Under the pieces are notes generated by a model. It was not told the origin of the DNA. It saw nothing but the letters and a program-made list of their open reading frames with translations, and made no database searches. Made by a program: the position numbers and the translations under genes. This document shows positions 1 through 9,792 of a stretch of DNA of 64,000 nt, piece by piece; the first letter of the stretch is position 1, and every line of letters starts with the position of its first letter. Source of the stretch: Microstegium vimineum (taxonomy: Eukaryota > Streptophyta > Magnoliopsida > Poales > Poaceae); contig CM039126.1 in assembly GCA_022036555.1 (NCBI GenBank), forward strand, positions 27,075,935-27,139,934. Direction: 5' to 3'.

Positions 1-648
1 TTGTTCAACTCTTCATGCATGGCGTTCACCCAATCCGGATCTGCAAGTGCATCCTCCACACTAGAAGGCTCAACAAAGGAAACAAAGGAGTGATGTTCAA
101 CATAAGAAGAAAGTTTAGATCGAGTTGTCACCCCCCCTTGATGGACTCCCTATGATGAGGTCTTGTGGATGAGCTTGAAGCATAGGAGTAGATCTTCTAT
201 TAATCTCTTGGGGAGGAGGTTGTGGTGCTTCAACATTGCTTGCTTCGGCCTCGGCTTGATCTTGAGGAATGTGAATATCTTCTTGAGCTTCCCTCACTTG
301 GTCTCCATCATCAACTTGAGGCGTGTGGGGTGGAGAAGGATCTTGATTTGCTTCATCTTCAACTTCTTCCACCTCTTGCGGGTTGATAGAACCAATTGGC
401 ATATTCTTCATTGCCTCCCTCAAGGGTTCACCACCTACATCATCAAGATTTTCATGCTCTTCATGAGAGCCATTAGTTTCATCAAACTCCAAGTCATACG
501 TTTCTTCAACTAAGCCGGTGGCTTTGTTAAATACACGGTATGCCTTGGATTTAAGTGAGTATCCAACAAGGAAACCAATGTCACATCTTCTTTGGAACTT
601 GCCCAAGTGTTGGCGCTTCTTGTAGATGTACACTTTGCACCCAAACAC
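1..648 (-). pseudogene. Copia A pol: integrase C-terminus to start of reverse transcriptase
   Basis: The minus-strand reading starts with VFGCKVYIYKKRQHLGKF and continues through the acidic integrase-RT linker (EETYDLEFDETNGS). It reaches the conserved RT entry segment with SSYVEHHSF and DPDWVNAMHEELN at bases 1-120. Two lesions are visible. A TGA at 649-651 separates it from the integrase frame upstream, probably an Arg CGA codon that mutated. A run of seven G (minus strand) near 142-148 shifts frame between the linker and the RT segment. The catalytic RT motifs would lie beyond the window. It would act in the cytoplasmic virus-like particle copying element RNA, but this copy cannot make an intact protein. 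Confidence 0.85.
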
Positions 649-1761
649 TCAGAAAAAGGATATATCCGGTTTCTTCCCATTCACAAGCTCATAGGGTGTC
701 TTCTTGAGAAGCCTTTGGACAAATAGCCGGTTGGCCGCATAGCATGCGGTTTTGATTGCTTCGGCCCAAAACTTCTCGGGGGTGTTGTATTCATCAAGCA
801 TTGATCTTGCAAGAGTGATAAGTGTCCGGTTCTTTCTCTCTACTACACCATTTTGTTGAGGAGTGTAGGTGGCGGATACTTCATGCTTGATCCCAACTTC
901 ATCACAATAGTCTTCAATCTTGGTGTTCACAAACTCGGTCCCATTGTCACTTCTTATCTTCTTGATCTTCACATCAAACTCATTTTGGGCTCTAGTTGCA
1001 AACTTCTTGAATATTGATTGAGTTTCTCCCTTGTCTTGAAGAAAGAACACCCAAGTGTATCTAGAGTAGTCATGAACTACAACCAAGCAAAAGAGATTGC
1101 CACCAAGGCTAGCATAGGTGGTAGGTCCAAATAGATCCATGTGGAGTAGCTCTAGGACTCTTGAGGTTGACATGAAAGCTTTGGTTGGATGAGTGTTTGC
1201 CACTTGCTTGCCGGCTTGACATGCACTACAAAGTTTGTCCTTCTCAAACACCACATCCTTCACACCTCTAACCAATTCCTTCTTGACAAGCTTCTTCAAA
1301 GTTGACATTCCCACATGTGCTAATCTTCTATGCCATAGCCAACCCAAATAACTCTTGGAGAATAGACATGTTTGCAAACTAGCTTCATTTGAGGTGAAGT
1401 CCACTAGGTAGAGATTGTTGTGTCGAAACCCTTTGAATATTAAAGATAAATCTTCAATCTTGGACACAACTACCTCATTTGGAGTGAAGAGACAATGGAA
1501 ACCAAGATCACATAGTTGTCCCACCGATAGCAAGTTGAAGCTCAATGATTGTACTAGCAAGACATTTGATATTGATTGATCATTTGAGATTGCCACTTTG
1601 CCTAGACCTTGCACTTTGCCTTTTGAATTGTCCCCAAAGGTAATCTTGTCTTGCCCTTCACAATCTTCCTCAAGTGTGGTGAACATCCGGGAGTCACCGG
1701 TCATATGTTGAGTGCATCCACTATCAATCACCCAATGACTTCCACCGGTCTTGTAGTTCAC
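649..1761 (-). pseudogene. Copia A pol: protease site, GAG-pre-integrase and integrase core
   Basis: About 370 codons. Near the N-terminus WVIDSGCTQHMTG holds the D-S-G of the retroviral-type aspartic protease. WHRRLAHVG and CSACQAGK form the His-Cys zinc region of GAG-pre-integrase (residues about 140-185). The rve core follows with the D-D-E triad: HMDLFGP, SDNGTEF and QQNGVVERKNRT, so the catalytic residues are retained. The next domain is cut off by the TGA at 649-651. Upstream, the gag frame is the same frame but is separated by a TAA and a TAG about 24 bases apart (1762-1785). In an active element this would be one gag-pol polyprotein. Confidence 0.88.
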
Positions 1762-1782
1762 CTACACACAAGCAACTTGGAG

Positions 1783-3957
1783 TTAAGCTTGTTGTTTGGG
1801 AACCCACACTTGGCGAGGTCCCATAGCCTTGTCCACCAACTCCTTAGCAACCCATAGCACTTTGGGCTTGTTCTTCATCTTTGGACCGAGAAATACAACT
1901 TGAGGTTTACCCTTGGAGTCCTTGTTGATGATGAAGTGTGCATCATGAGCGAAAGGCCTTATGTGCTTGGGCAAGGTCTTGGGAGGTGGAGTCTTGCATT
2001 GGGATTGAAGGTGACCCTCTTGACCACATCCAAAGCACTTCTTGGGCTTGGGCTTTGGTGTGTCATAGTTGCTTCTCATGGCCTTGTTCTTGTAATAGTT
2101 CTTGGCTTCTATCTTGACCTTGGCCTTCATGATTTGGTTCTCCTTGAACCCAATACCGGTCTTGTCGGTCTTCATGATAGTGTTCATCAAGAGCTCACTT
2201 TGAAGGTTGTGGCCCTTGGTGAACTTCTCCAATCCACTTGTAAGCTTGATCTTCTCAACCTTGAGCTTTGCATTTTCCTCTTTGAGAGAGTTGATTAAGG
2301 TCATTGCATCTTTGTCATCTTGTTTGGCCGACTTGATAGTGAGTGGCTTGCTTGCCTTGAGGTTGATTAGCTCTTCCTTGAGCTTGGAGTTTTCTTGCCT
2401 CATCTTTACATAGTCATCATGCTTGTCGGCCTCAACTATCTTCTTGCCCTTGCACTTAGCATTTTGCTCACTAGCAACTTCATCAAGCAAGTCCTCACAA
2501 GAAGTAGCTATATCACACTTAACAACCGGGTTAATAGCAACATGTGTAGCAAGATCGTTTGAAAGCAATTCATTAGCTATCACAGGTGTGCCATGTTCAT
2601 TCTTAACTTGGTTGTAGTCATCTTTTAGCAAGTTGTATCTTGTATGGAGCTCTTGTGTTGACCTCTCAAGCTTATCATGTTTCTCATTAGCTTGCTTGAG
2701 TGAGGCTTTGAGCTCCCTAGTGCTAGATGATAGAGATTTGTTCTCAAGCTTCAATTCATCATTAGCACTAGACAAGTCATCAAGCTTAGCATGCAAGTTA
2801 TCATTGGCTTTCTCTAGTGATTCACTTTTGCCTTTATACTTCCTAATGAGCTTAGTATATTTGTTGCAAATTACAATTAGCTCATCATAGGAAGGTGCCT
2901 CAAACTCATCATCACTATCATCACTAGAGCTAGCCTCATCATCACTATCCTCTTTTTGTACCTTTTTGTCACCTTTAGCCATGAGGCATAGGTGTGTAGA
3001 GGATGAACCTGGAGATGATGGAGGGGGTGGCGGTGGAGTAGATGAACCAATCACCAAGGCAGCCACCTTCTCTTCTTCACTTTCATCTCCGGATGAGTCA
3101 CTTGAGTCTTCAATGTCGGTAAGCCAATCACCAACAATGTAGGCTTTGCCATTCTTCTTCTTCTTGTGGAAGTTGAAGTTCTTCTTCTTCTTGAATGGCT
3201 TGTCATCCTTCTTCTCCTCATCATTTGACTCAACCTTGTTGCCCTTGTTGTACTTGAACTTGTTGTTAGCTTTCTTGTTCTTGTACTTGTCTTTCTTTTC
3301 TTCGGGGCAAGCATGAGCCAAGTGTCCAAGTTTGCCACAATTGTAGCAATCCATCTTGGAGAGGGGCTTTCTTGAAGAGCTTGTGAAGAATTTCTTCTTT
3401 GAGTCAAACTTGACTCCATTCTTGCTTAGCTTCTTCAACATCTTGGTTGTTTTCTTCACCATAAGAGCGAGATCATCATCATCATCATCATCATCATCGC
3501 TTGTGCTCTCATACATGACTTGCATCTTGTACTTCTCCGAGGAGGATGCCTTGAGTGCCAAGTCCTTCTTCTCCTCCTTCTCTTTTTCTTTCTTCTTGGA
3601 GGAGGAAGATGAGCCACCATCACCAATCTTCATGTACATCTTATGGGCATTGATCTTGCCCAAAATTTGTGTTAGTGTAGCGGTGGAGAGATCTCCTTGG
3701 TGAAGCACCGTGATGATGTGGCCATACTTCTCAATGGGCAAGACACAAAGAAGCTTGTGTACCACATCGGCCGGTTCCATTTGGTTGAGACCGAGCCCAT
3801 TCAATTCCTCTACAATAATGTTAAGTTGTGAGTACATTTCATTTGCATTTTCATTTGCATGCATAGAAAAAGAATTGAGCTTAGCCATAACCAAGTGATA
3901 GCGTTCTTCACGCTCACTCTTTATGCCTTCGTGAAGTGCACAAATAGTGGTCCACAA
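1783..3957 (-). pseudogene. Copia A gag, main part (SIRE-like)
   Basis: A 724-codon open frame. It opens with the UBN2-like gag segment (LWTTICALHEGIKSE onward), then carries a Ser/Lys-rich stretch and an Asp run encoded by an ATC/GAT repeat. Zinc knuckle CYNCGKLGHLAHACP lies near residue 205. A long Glu/Lys/Leu coiled-coil region follows, then a second knuckle CFGCGQEGHLQSQC near residue 650, ending in VWVPKQQA. Gag forms the particle shell and binds RNA. Two knuckles flanking a coiled coil and the large size fit SIRE-type gag. A TAG at the upstream edge separates it from the N-terminal segment, so the reading frame is broken once at each end. Confidence 0.88.
3471..3498. repeat. ATC trinucleotide microsatellite inside Copia A gag
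   Basis: About nine tandem ATC units; on the minus strand they encode the run of aspartates in gag. A perfect short tandem repeat, likely slippage-prone. Confidence 0.9.
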
Positions 3958-4190
3958 CTAAAATGCGTCTTTGGCATTACGCACTCGGTTGAAGACATCC
4001 TTGCTAATGCCACGAAAGATAATGTTCTTAGCCTTGGCATTGTGCTTATCAAAGTTGAGGTCCTCCGCGAAGAGGGTGCCTCCCTTTGTGGCGGCTTTGA
4101 GCACGCCCACGTCAACGGCCTCTAGATAGGCCTCCATATGAACTTTCCAATAAGGAAAGTCGTCTCCATCGAACATGGGAGGTGGTCCAT
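3958..4190 (-). pseudogene. Copia A gag N-terminal segment
   Basis: The reading MFDGDDFPYWKVHMEAYL matches the conserved start of Copia gag (Phe-Asp-Gly then Trp-Lys), in frame with the main gag apart from a TAG at its 3' edge (3958-3960). A normal Copia gag has a few more N-terminal residues and then a leader and primer binding site. Here the sequence upstream of about 4190 instead becomes integrase of element B, so the true start is lost. Confidence 0.85.
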
Positions 4191-4610
4191 CTCATTGAGC
4201 ATTGTCTTGGCCATCTCAACAAAGATCTAATTCTTGCGCTCAACAACACCCTTCTGCTGGGGAGTGTGAGGAGAGGAAAATTGGTGATCCAAACCCAAAG
4301 AAGAGCAAAAGGTCTTAAATTGAGCATTCTTGAATTCTGTGCCATTGTCACTACGGATAGCTCTCATGGCATTCTTAGGTAGCTCATTTTGTAACCTCAA
4401 AATCAGATCACGCACCAGTGGAAAAGCCTCATCCTTACTCTCCAAAAAGAACACCCAATAGTATCTCGAGTAGTCATCAACAACTACAACCACATACCAC
4501 TTCCCTCCTTCCAACCTAACCCGAGCTGGATCAACTTTGTCCATGTGTAAGAGCTCGCCGAGTTGTTTGGTCATAATCTCAATCACAGGAGGATGGGAAG
4601 CTGCAACCAT
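4191..4610 (-). pseudogene. Copia B integrase core, truncated
   Basis: About 130 codons of rve domain with all three catalytic acids visible: ELLHMDKVDPAR, SDNGTEFKN and QQKGVVERKN. After KN a TAG stop interrupts, and the reading continues a few codons (FVEMAKTMLNEM). It then changes abruptly into the gag start of element A at about 4190-4197. Integrase would insert the cDNA into host chromatin; this copy lacks the C-terminal part and all of RT and RNase H. Upstream, a TGA separates it from GAG-pre-integrase. Confidence 0.88.
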
Positions 4611-5160
4611 CTTGCCATGCCTGCAAGGATGTCAAACCAAGTCCTTCTCAAACTTCAGCTTTGACAATCCTTGGATAAGGTCCATTGAGCTAAGCCTTGC
4701 AAGCAAGTCAAAACTCAAATGTCCCAATCTCCTATGCCACTTCCAAAGATCGGAAGAAGAACCGGCAAGAAGACAACGAGAAGGTCCAGAAGAGATAGAA
4801 AATTCCACACGAAAAAACTTCCCGAAGGGTAAAATCCGGCAAACAAGCTCACCCTGAGAGTCCAAAATCCGAGAAAGATTAGGATTAAAACTCACTTCAA
4901 AACCATCATCAAGGAGTTGCGAAACCAAAAGAAGGTTAAAATGCAAATTCGCAACCAAAGCAACATCCTTGAGAACAAAAGACGAATTTACTCATATTGA
5001 CCCTCGGGAGACAACCTTACCTTTACTCTTGTCCCCGAATGTAATGTACTCGGTGTGGCGCACGGGGTTGAGGCTGAAGAACCACTTAGCACTTCCGGTC
5101 ATATGGCGTGAGCATCCGGAATCCACAAGCCAAGTTTCCTCCAGTCCTCCTTCCTACATC
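4611..5160 (-). pseudogene. Copia B protease site and GAG-pre-integrase
   Basis: At the upstream end, WLVDSGCSRHMTG carries the aspartic protease D-S-G (about 5095-5135). After a TGA near 5000 the frame continues through FNLLLVSQLLDDGFEV and KWHRRLGHLSFDLL, the GAG-pre-integrase zinc region, to a TGA just before CRHGK-like sequence at about 4630. The part from about 4632 to 4958 is one clean open frame. It corresponds to the piece that precedes integrase in Copia polyproteins. Lesions are nonsense changes, not large deletions. Confidence 0.82.
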
Positions 5161-6660
5161 AACAAAAAGACATAGGGTGAGCAAACGGTGCAACACTGGG
5201 GTTAGTAAACTGTGAAGGATACCAGTGTTGTCCCATTTGCCCAAAGAATGGGTTAAGAGAAAAAAAAACATCTCCTGTCCCATGGGGGGATAGCGATCAC
5301 CACGATAGGGAAAACGTGGTCCACTAGCGATGGGTAGAGTGAAGCCACCGCCACTAGGCCCGTAGTCGTATGGGTCAGGACCGGTACCCTGCCAGGCACG
5401 ACCACCATGTGGTCTCGCCTCCTGAGGCCTAGCACCTTGAGGCATTGCACTTCTAGGCCTAGTAGTGTGCCTCCGAACTTCCGGTTCACGCACCCCAACT
5501 GGTGGGTGGTACATGTCCTGGTTGTTCAACTCAACCTGCCTTCGATCATCTCTCTTCCTCCTAAAGCAAAACTCAGTCAAGTGCCCATCCCGCTTACAAT
5601 ACTCAGAATGGTACCTCACTGCACTCTTGGTAGGCACTCTCTTGTTGGTTTGGGTGGTTCTAGCTTTCTTAGGAAGGGGGTCACTAGAGATGTCGGGCAA
5701 TGTGTCAAGTGGGTTCCGAAGATGATTTGGTTTGGCAATCCACAATTGCTTCTGTGGAGTGGTTTTGGGTGGCTCTTCAAACACAACATCTCTCATAGGA
5801 AACTCAGAGGGGTTGGTAGGCTTAGGTGGAGTGATCTTGGTAAGCTTGGGAGTTGTGGTGGGTTTTTCACTCTCGCTCAAACCACTGCACTCACCGATCT
5901 TACCAAACATGCTATCGTCCTTCCCACCTATAGCAAAGCCTACTCCCGTACTGTCAGCCCGCTTGCATTGGCTAAGCAGCATTCCCAACTGCGGCTCTCG
6001 GCAAGACACCCAGCTCAAGATGGACCGAAGGTATGTGTTTTCCTCCTCGGTATGCATCTTGTCGTGTCTGCACGACGCGATCTCAAGCTCCAAAGCCTCA
6101 AAGCGATCTGACTCTTTAGTGCTATCTGAGCTGACCTTCTCTAACACAGTGATCCTAGCATCCTTTTGTGCCAGCTCAGAACGCAAGTCTAAGCAAGACT
6201 TGCACGCACCAAGTAAGCTAGGCCTAGCCTTCAGCTCACTAATCTCCTCAAGTAGAGTGCCATACTTGTCCAGAAGTGTGACAAGATCAGACATGTGGAT
6301 GGCACAAGCATCACACTCTACCTCCTCGGTAATCACCACTTTTGCCCTAGCAAACTCTAGCTCATGAAGCGTGCTTAGATACTTAGCCTTAAAGTCGTTT
6401 CTCTCACACGCGGCACGCTTGAGCAAAACATCCTGACTAAGCAAGGTGTCGTTTAGAGACTCAAGCTCAGCAGAGAGAGAATCGAGGGTGGGTGATACCT
6501 CGGGTGTGTCGGAGTCGTAGTCGGAGTCGTTCTTGCGTTCGCCGATCTTGCTTACTTCGATCGCCATGGTGCAGAAGCCACTGTGCTTGGCGTCAGCGTA
6601 GAAGTAGAGGTCGTTGAGCTTGTCCGCAACCTTTTCCCTTTGACTCATCGTCACTCGAGG
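5161..6660 (-). pseudogene. Copia B gag, C-terminal half with coiled coil
   Basis: A continuous minus-strand frame of about 500 codons. It has a long heptad-rich coiled coil (LDSLSAELESLNDTLL onward), a basic segment ending in a second zinc-knuckle-like motif (YCKRDGHLTEFCF, first Cys displaced or lost), then a Pro/Arg/Gly-rich tail before the protease. The order is the same as in element A gag, but the sequence is only distantly similar. A frameshift near 6650 separates it from the first knuckle region, where a run of G and A residues differs between the two frames. Confidence 0.82.
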
Positions 6661-6892
6661 AAGAACCTCCGTTGGAGGAGGCATCAATGTCGCTGAGGGA
6701 GGCGAGGAAGGCTCGGTGCTTGGCCTTCACCTTGTGAATCACCTTCTTCGAGGATCTCCGGTTGTAGCCGCCCTTGGCCTTGTGCTTGTCTTCGAAGTGG
6801 TGCTTGCGCTTGTCCTTGCGCATGGTGAAGTCACCCGCAGCTTTCTTGGGGCAGTTTGCGATGAAGTGATCCTCATCACCGCAATGGTAGCA
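6645..6892 (-). pseudogene. Copia B gag, first zinc knuckle segment
   Basis: Encodes CYHCGDEDHFIANCP, a CCHC RNA-binding knuckle, followed by a Lys/Ser-rich stretch. The first Cys codon lies at the insertion site of the solo LTR at 6893-7236. Reading across that insert from 7242 restores the knuckle in frame, which supports the insertion call. Confidence 0.82.
6888..6892. repeat. Target site duplication tagca (left)
   Basis: tagca at 6888-6892 is repeated at 7237-7241, immediately flanking the element that begins TGTGACACC and ends GTGACA. Confidence 0.88.
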
Positions 6893-7236
6893 TGTGACAC
6901 CCCAGAGTCCAAACGGCTCAGATCCACTCTGCACGATGAGCGAACCACACCCACCACCATCCCACTTAAGCTTTCATCCTCGCTTCGCTTAAAAGTATTA
7001 GCCCGGGGATGGTGGGATGGACTCTAGAAGCCTTATATGTTGGTCTATCCCACCCTAAACAACCAAGGTGGGACTAAACCCTCCACAATATCTCATTAAT
7101 ACACATGGGCCACTACGGGCCAAACGGGCCGGATGTGACATAATCCCACCCTAAACAACCAAGGTGGGACTAAACCCTCTACAATATCTCATTAATACAC
7201 ATGGGCCACTACGGGACAAATGGGCCGGATGTGACA
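6893..7236 (-). mobile_element. Small solo LTR (344 bp)
   Basis: The insert has a 5-bp target duplication (tagca) and ends in the LTR hallmark TG/CA (TGTGACACC and GTGACA on plus). Read on minus it starts TGTCACATCC and has a TATA-like ATATAAGG (plus 7027-7043 region). No coding sequence, PBS or PPT is inside, so it is a solo LTR or a very small non-autonomous LTR element. It sits inside Copia B gag exactly at the zinc-knuckle codons. Confidence 0.85.
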
Positions 7237-7238
7237 TA
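7047..7238. repeat. 96-bp tandem duplication within the small solo LTR
   Basis: The unit atcccaccctaaac...gatgtgacata occurs at 7047-7142 and again at 7143-7238 with about three substitutions. The first unit already ends with the LTR terminus (gatgtgaca plus ta), so the duplication includes the LTR end. Confidence 0.88.
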
Positions 7239-7241
7239 GCA
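7237..7241. repeat. Target site duplication tagca (right)
   Basis: Right copy of the 5-bp duplication flanking the 344-bp solo LTR. Confidence 0.88.
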
Positions 7242-8055
7242 CCCCTTGGCCGAGCCACCACGTCATCGGTTCAAACGGTTGTTATGAAACCGTGAGAACC
7301 TAGTGATGACCAAAGCCAGCTTGTTCCTTTGTCACAGAGATTGAAGACAAAGATAAAAAAGAGTGTGAAGGGTTAGAGGAAGAAGAAGACACATCGTCAG
7401 GGCCGGAAACCAACGCCATAGATGGGTTCGACGGATTCTCAAGCTTGGCCCGGGTCAGGTGGTCAATCTCCAAGGACTTGAGCTCGCTGAATAGCTCATC
7501 CATGGTCAGGGCATCATAGCCCGGTGACTTCTGAATGGCAGTCACCTTCATCTCCCACACCTTCCGATCAAGAGCATGCAAAATCTTGATAGCCAACTCA
7601 TGATCATCATAAGACAAGTTGGCACGATTAGCATGCATCTTGTTGACAATAGATTGGAAGCGAGTGAACATCCCGTCAATAGATTCGTCGGTCAACTGAA
7701 CAAAGCTCTCGTACTCTCTACGGTATGTGTCAAAGAGTCTGGACTTGATCTGAGGGGTTCCGTCATGATATCTCAAGAGTGTTTGTCAGATCTCCCGTGC
7801 CGTAGTGAGACTAGAAACTCGCTCAAACTCAGTAAGAGACAAACTCGAGAAGAGAATGCTACGGGCTCTTGCGTTTGACGCATGTTGTGTAATCTGGGCA
7901 TCGGTGATCCGAGCGCCAAGAACCACGTAGTCCTCATTCTCACAAATCTCCCAAAATTTCGTATCAAGCCCTTGGAGGTAAGCGGACATGCGCACCTTCC
8001 AATTGGCGAAGTTAGTTCCATCAAAGAACGGAGGTTTGCCAGCACCTCGCTCCAT
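7242..8055 (-). pseudogene. Copia B gag, N-terminal UBN2-type domain
   Basis: The start ATG is at 8055-8053 (MERGAGKPPFFDGTNFANW), 50 bases after the primer binding site, which is why it is preferred over an ATG further upstream. The conserved FDGTNFANWKVRM opening and the UBN2-like helical domain (RREYESFVQLTDESIDG, LALDRKVWEM-like region) are clear. One TGA near 7785 splits the frame (a Trp TGG is expected). After residue about 250 comes a Ser-rich linker, and further stops occur near 7250-7300 before the solo LTR. Confidence 0.85.
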
Positions 8056-8104
8056 GTCGCCTTCGCGGATCAAGAACCGTGTAAGGTGGATTGGTCCTTC
8101 ACCG

Positions 8105-8116
8105 ACTCTGATACCA
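8105..8116 (-). promoter_or_regulatory. Primer binding site (initiator tRNA-Met type) of Copia B
   Basis: Minus-strand TGGTATCAGAGT matches the classic Copia priming site complementary to the 3' end of initiator tRNA-Met. It lies just inside the 5' LTR and 50 bases before the gag ATG. Confidence 0.88.
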
Positions 8117-8379
8117 ATCGAAGGACCGGAAACGGTGACCAGAGGGGGGGTGAATGGGAGCCAAATAAAAATTCTTTTTGGAAGATCTTGACTATTGTCC
8201 CAAACACAATCCTAAGAGAAAACTAGGCTCATGACCCACAAGTGGGTGGAAGCTCTAGGAGATGTCCTAGGAACACAGCAGAGCTATCCACGAACCCGGA
8301 GAAACAAATCATGAAGCAAACAGACAAACACAGCGGGCAATAGTGGCATCGGACTCTGTGAAGTAGGGCGACAGACGTT

Positions 8380-8720
8380 GGAGGCTGGAGACGGACGCTC
8401 TGGCAGAGGGCGTCGGACACTGAGCGACAGACGCTTAGGAGAGCATCCGTCGGCCTAGCAGAGAATGCTACAGAGAGGAAATCAGGCGGCTGGGCGTCGG
8501 ACGCTTCTGGCGCGGAACCGACGGACGCTGAGGAGCGTCCAACGCAAAACGAATAGAGAGCGTGTTAAACGCAAAAACCAACGGACGCTTTGACGCGTGG
8601 TTGACGGACGCTAGAGAGCGTCCAGCGCCGACATGACTCACGCAAACAAGGCAAGCGACGAACACTGACGTCAGCACGACCTAGCGTCTGGCGCCTCCCG
8701 ATGGAGCATCTGGCGCCCCG
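8380..8720. repeat. Dispersed cggacgct / agcgtcc motif cluster in Copia B LTR
   Basis: At least ten short copies of the motif in both orientations (gcgtcggacgct, gacggacgct, gagcgtccagcg and so on). Close opposite copies could form small hairpins. This is the only GC-rich block of the LTR. Confidence 0.7.
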
Positions 8721-9301
8721 AGCAGAGCACAGGAAAAAGTGAAAAATGATTCTCTCTCTGCCAAATCTTCCCAAAACCTAACCAAATGTTCTCCACTAGT
8801 AACCTAACTTGGTAGGCATGTTTCTAGTATTGTGGAGGAGCTATCCCAAAGAAATCATCGCTCAATTTGGGTTCAATTGACGAGAAACAATGATTTGGAG
8901 GGAGAAAGCAAGAACCGAAGAACACGACAAAGAAAACGCCCGATCTGTGTACTTGTGAGGTTTAAGGAGAATTCCTTCAGTGCAAAGATGCACCTCATGA
9001 TTACGAACAACTTGGTTCAAACGGATTTTGCAAAGCTTCTCTCAATCAAAAGTTCTCATCTCGGGAACAAGAAAAAGATAGAGAGTGGCAAAAACCAAAT
9101 CACGAAGAACACAAGCAAATGGAGACTCGATCAAGAAATCAAACGTGCCATGGTACTTAGAGAGTCGGGCCTCCGATTCCCACCAAAAGATTCACGAGTT
9201 CTTACAAAGGTTGGAGAGATCAACCTAGGGCCCTCATGAACTAGAGAGAGGTTAGAGAGAGAGTTGGGGCAAATGAAAGGAGTTCAAGAGGTCGGATGAG
9301 G

Positions 9302-9306
9302 GATAC
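9302..9306. repeat. Target site duplication gatac (left)
   Basis: gatac at 9302-9306 and at 23245-23249 bracket Tat-1 exactly at its TG/CA termini (right terminus mutated to TA). Confidence 0.9.
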
Positions 9307-9792
9307 TGTCGACAAAATATGCGTCACAGTCTACCTAGGGGGTACCCTACGGTAGTAGATTGTAGGTGGAGGTCTGGCGACGATGATCAAGCGTAACACA
9401 GAGAGCGTAGACACGGCGATTTATACACGTTCAGGCCGACAAATCGCCGTAATACCCTATGTCATGTGTTCTAGTGGCTGGATTGATGTGAGTATTAGGT
9501 TACAAGATCCGTAGATGATCTGAGAGAGAGATTTTGGAGGGGGTCCCTGCTCGCCTTATATAGCCGGGGAGCAGGGTTACAGTTTCCATATCCTAACAGA
9601 TTACAATCGGTCCCTTAAGGCAAGGGATCCGAGTCTATCTACTAGGATCTTCCTTGGAGAGCAAGACTTCTTCGGAGTCCTTGGCGAGCACGACGGGCTG
9701 GTCATGTGCCGCAAGGCCTCGTAGTCTGGGCCGTCTTCTGGTCGGTAGGCCTATAAGGTCCCTAGGGATATGCCGAGGTAATATCCCCAAAA
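9307..9792 (-). mobile_element. Tat-1 3' LTR (486 bp)
   Basis: Aligns along its whole length with 22779-23244, sharing the TATA region (plus ccttatata at 9554-9562). It starts tgtcgaca on plus and ends next to the polypurine motif agtccccgag. Many scattered differences and small indels from the 5' LTR suggest an old insertion. Confidence 0.9.

Larger units (their letters stand above)
1..4190 (-). mobile_element. Copia element A, partial internal region (SIRE-like)
   Basis: Read on the minus strand the order is gag, protease/GAG-pre-integrase, integrase, then the start of reverse transcriptase at the window edge. Protease-integrase upstream of RT is the Ty1/Copia order. The very large gag (over 700 codons, two CCHC knuckles, coiled coil) is typical of the SIRE/Maximus lineage (family knowledge). 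No LTR of A is visible: the 3' side lies beyond base 1, and the 5' side ends abruptly in Copia element B near 4190. Several in-frame stops and one frameshift show it is dead. Confidence 0.9.
8117..9306 (-). mobile_element. Copia B 5' LTR, 3' part
   Basis: The sequence next to the PBS (minus CACCCCCCCTCTGGTCACC) is a familiar SIRE-type LTR end in grasses (family knowledge). The LTR then carries a GC-rich zone (about 8380-8720) with many copies of a cggacgct/agcgtcc motif, and a zone of R/U5 type. The exact LTR end is uncertain by about 25 bases. The LTR is cut at 9306 by Tat-1 and resumes at 23250. A plus-strand open frame at 8832-9239 inside it has no recognisable domain and is not called. 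Confidence 0.72.

Noticed and set aside
8832..9239. 135-codon plus-strand ORF in the Copia B LTR
   Set aside because: Antisense within an LTR, Lys/Arg/Ser-rich, no domain.
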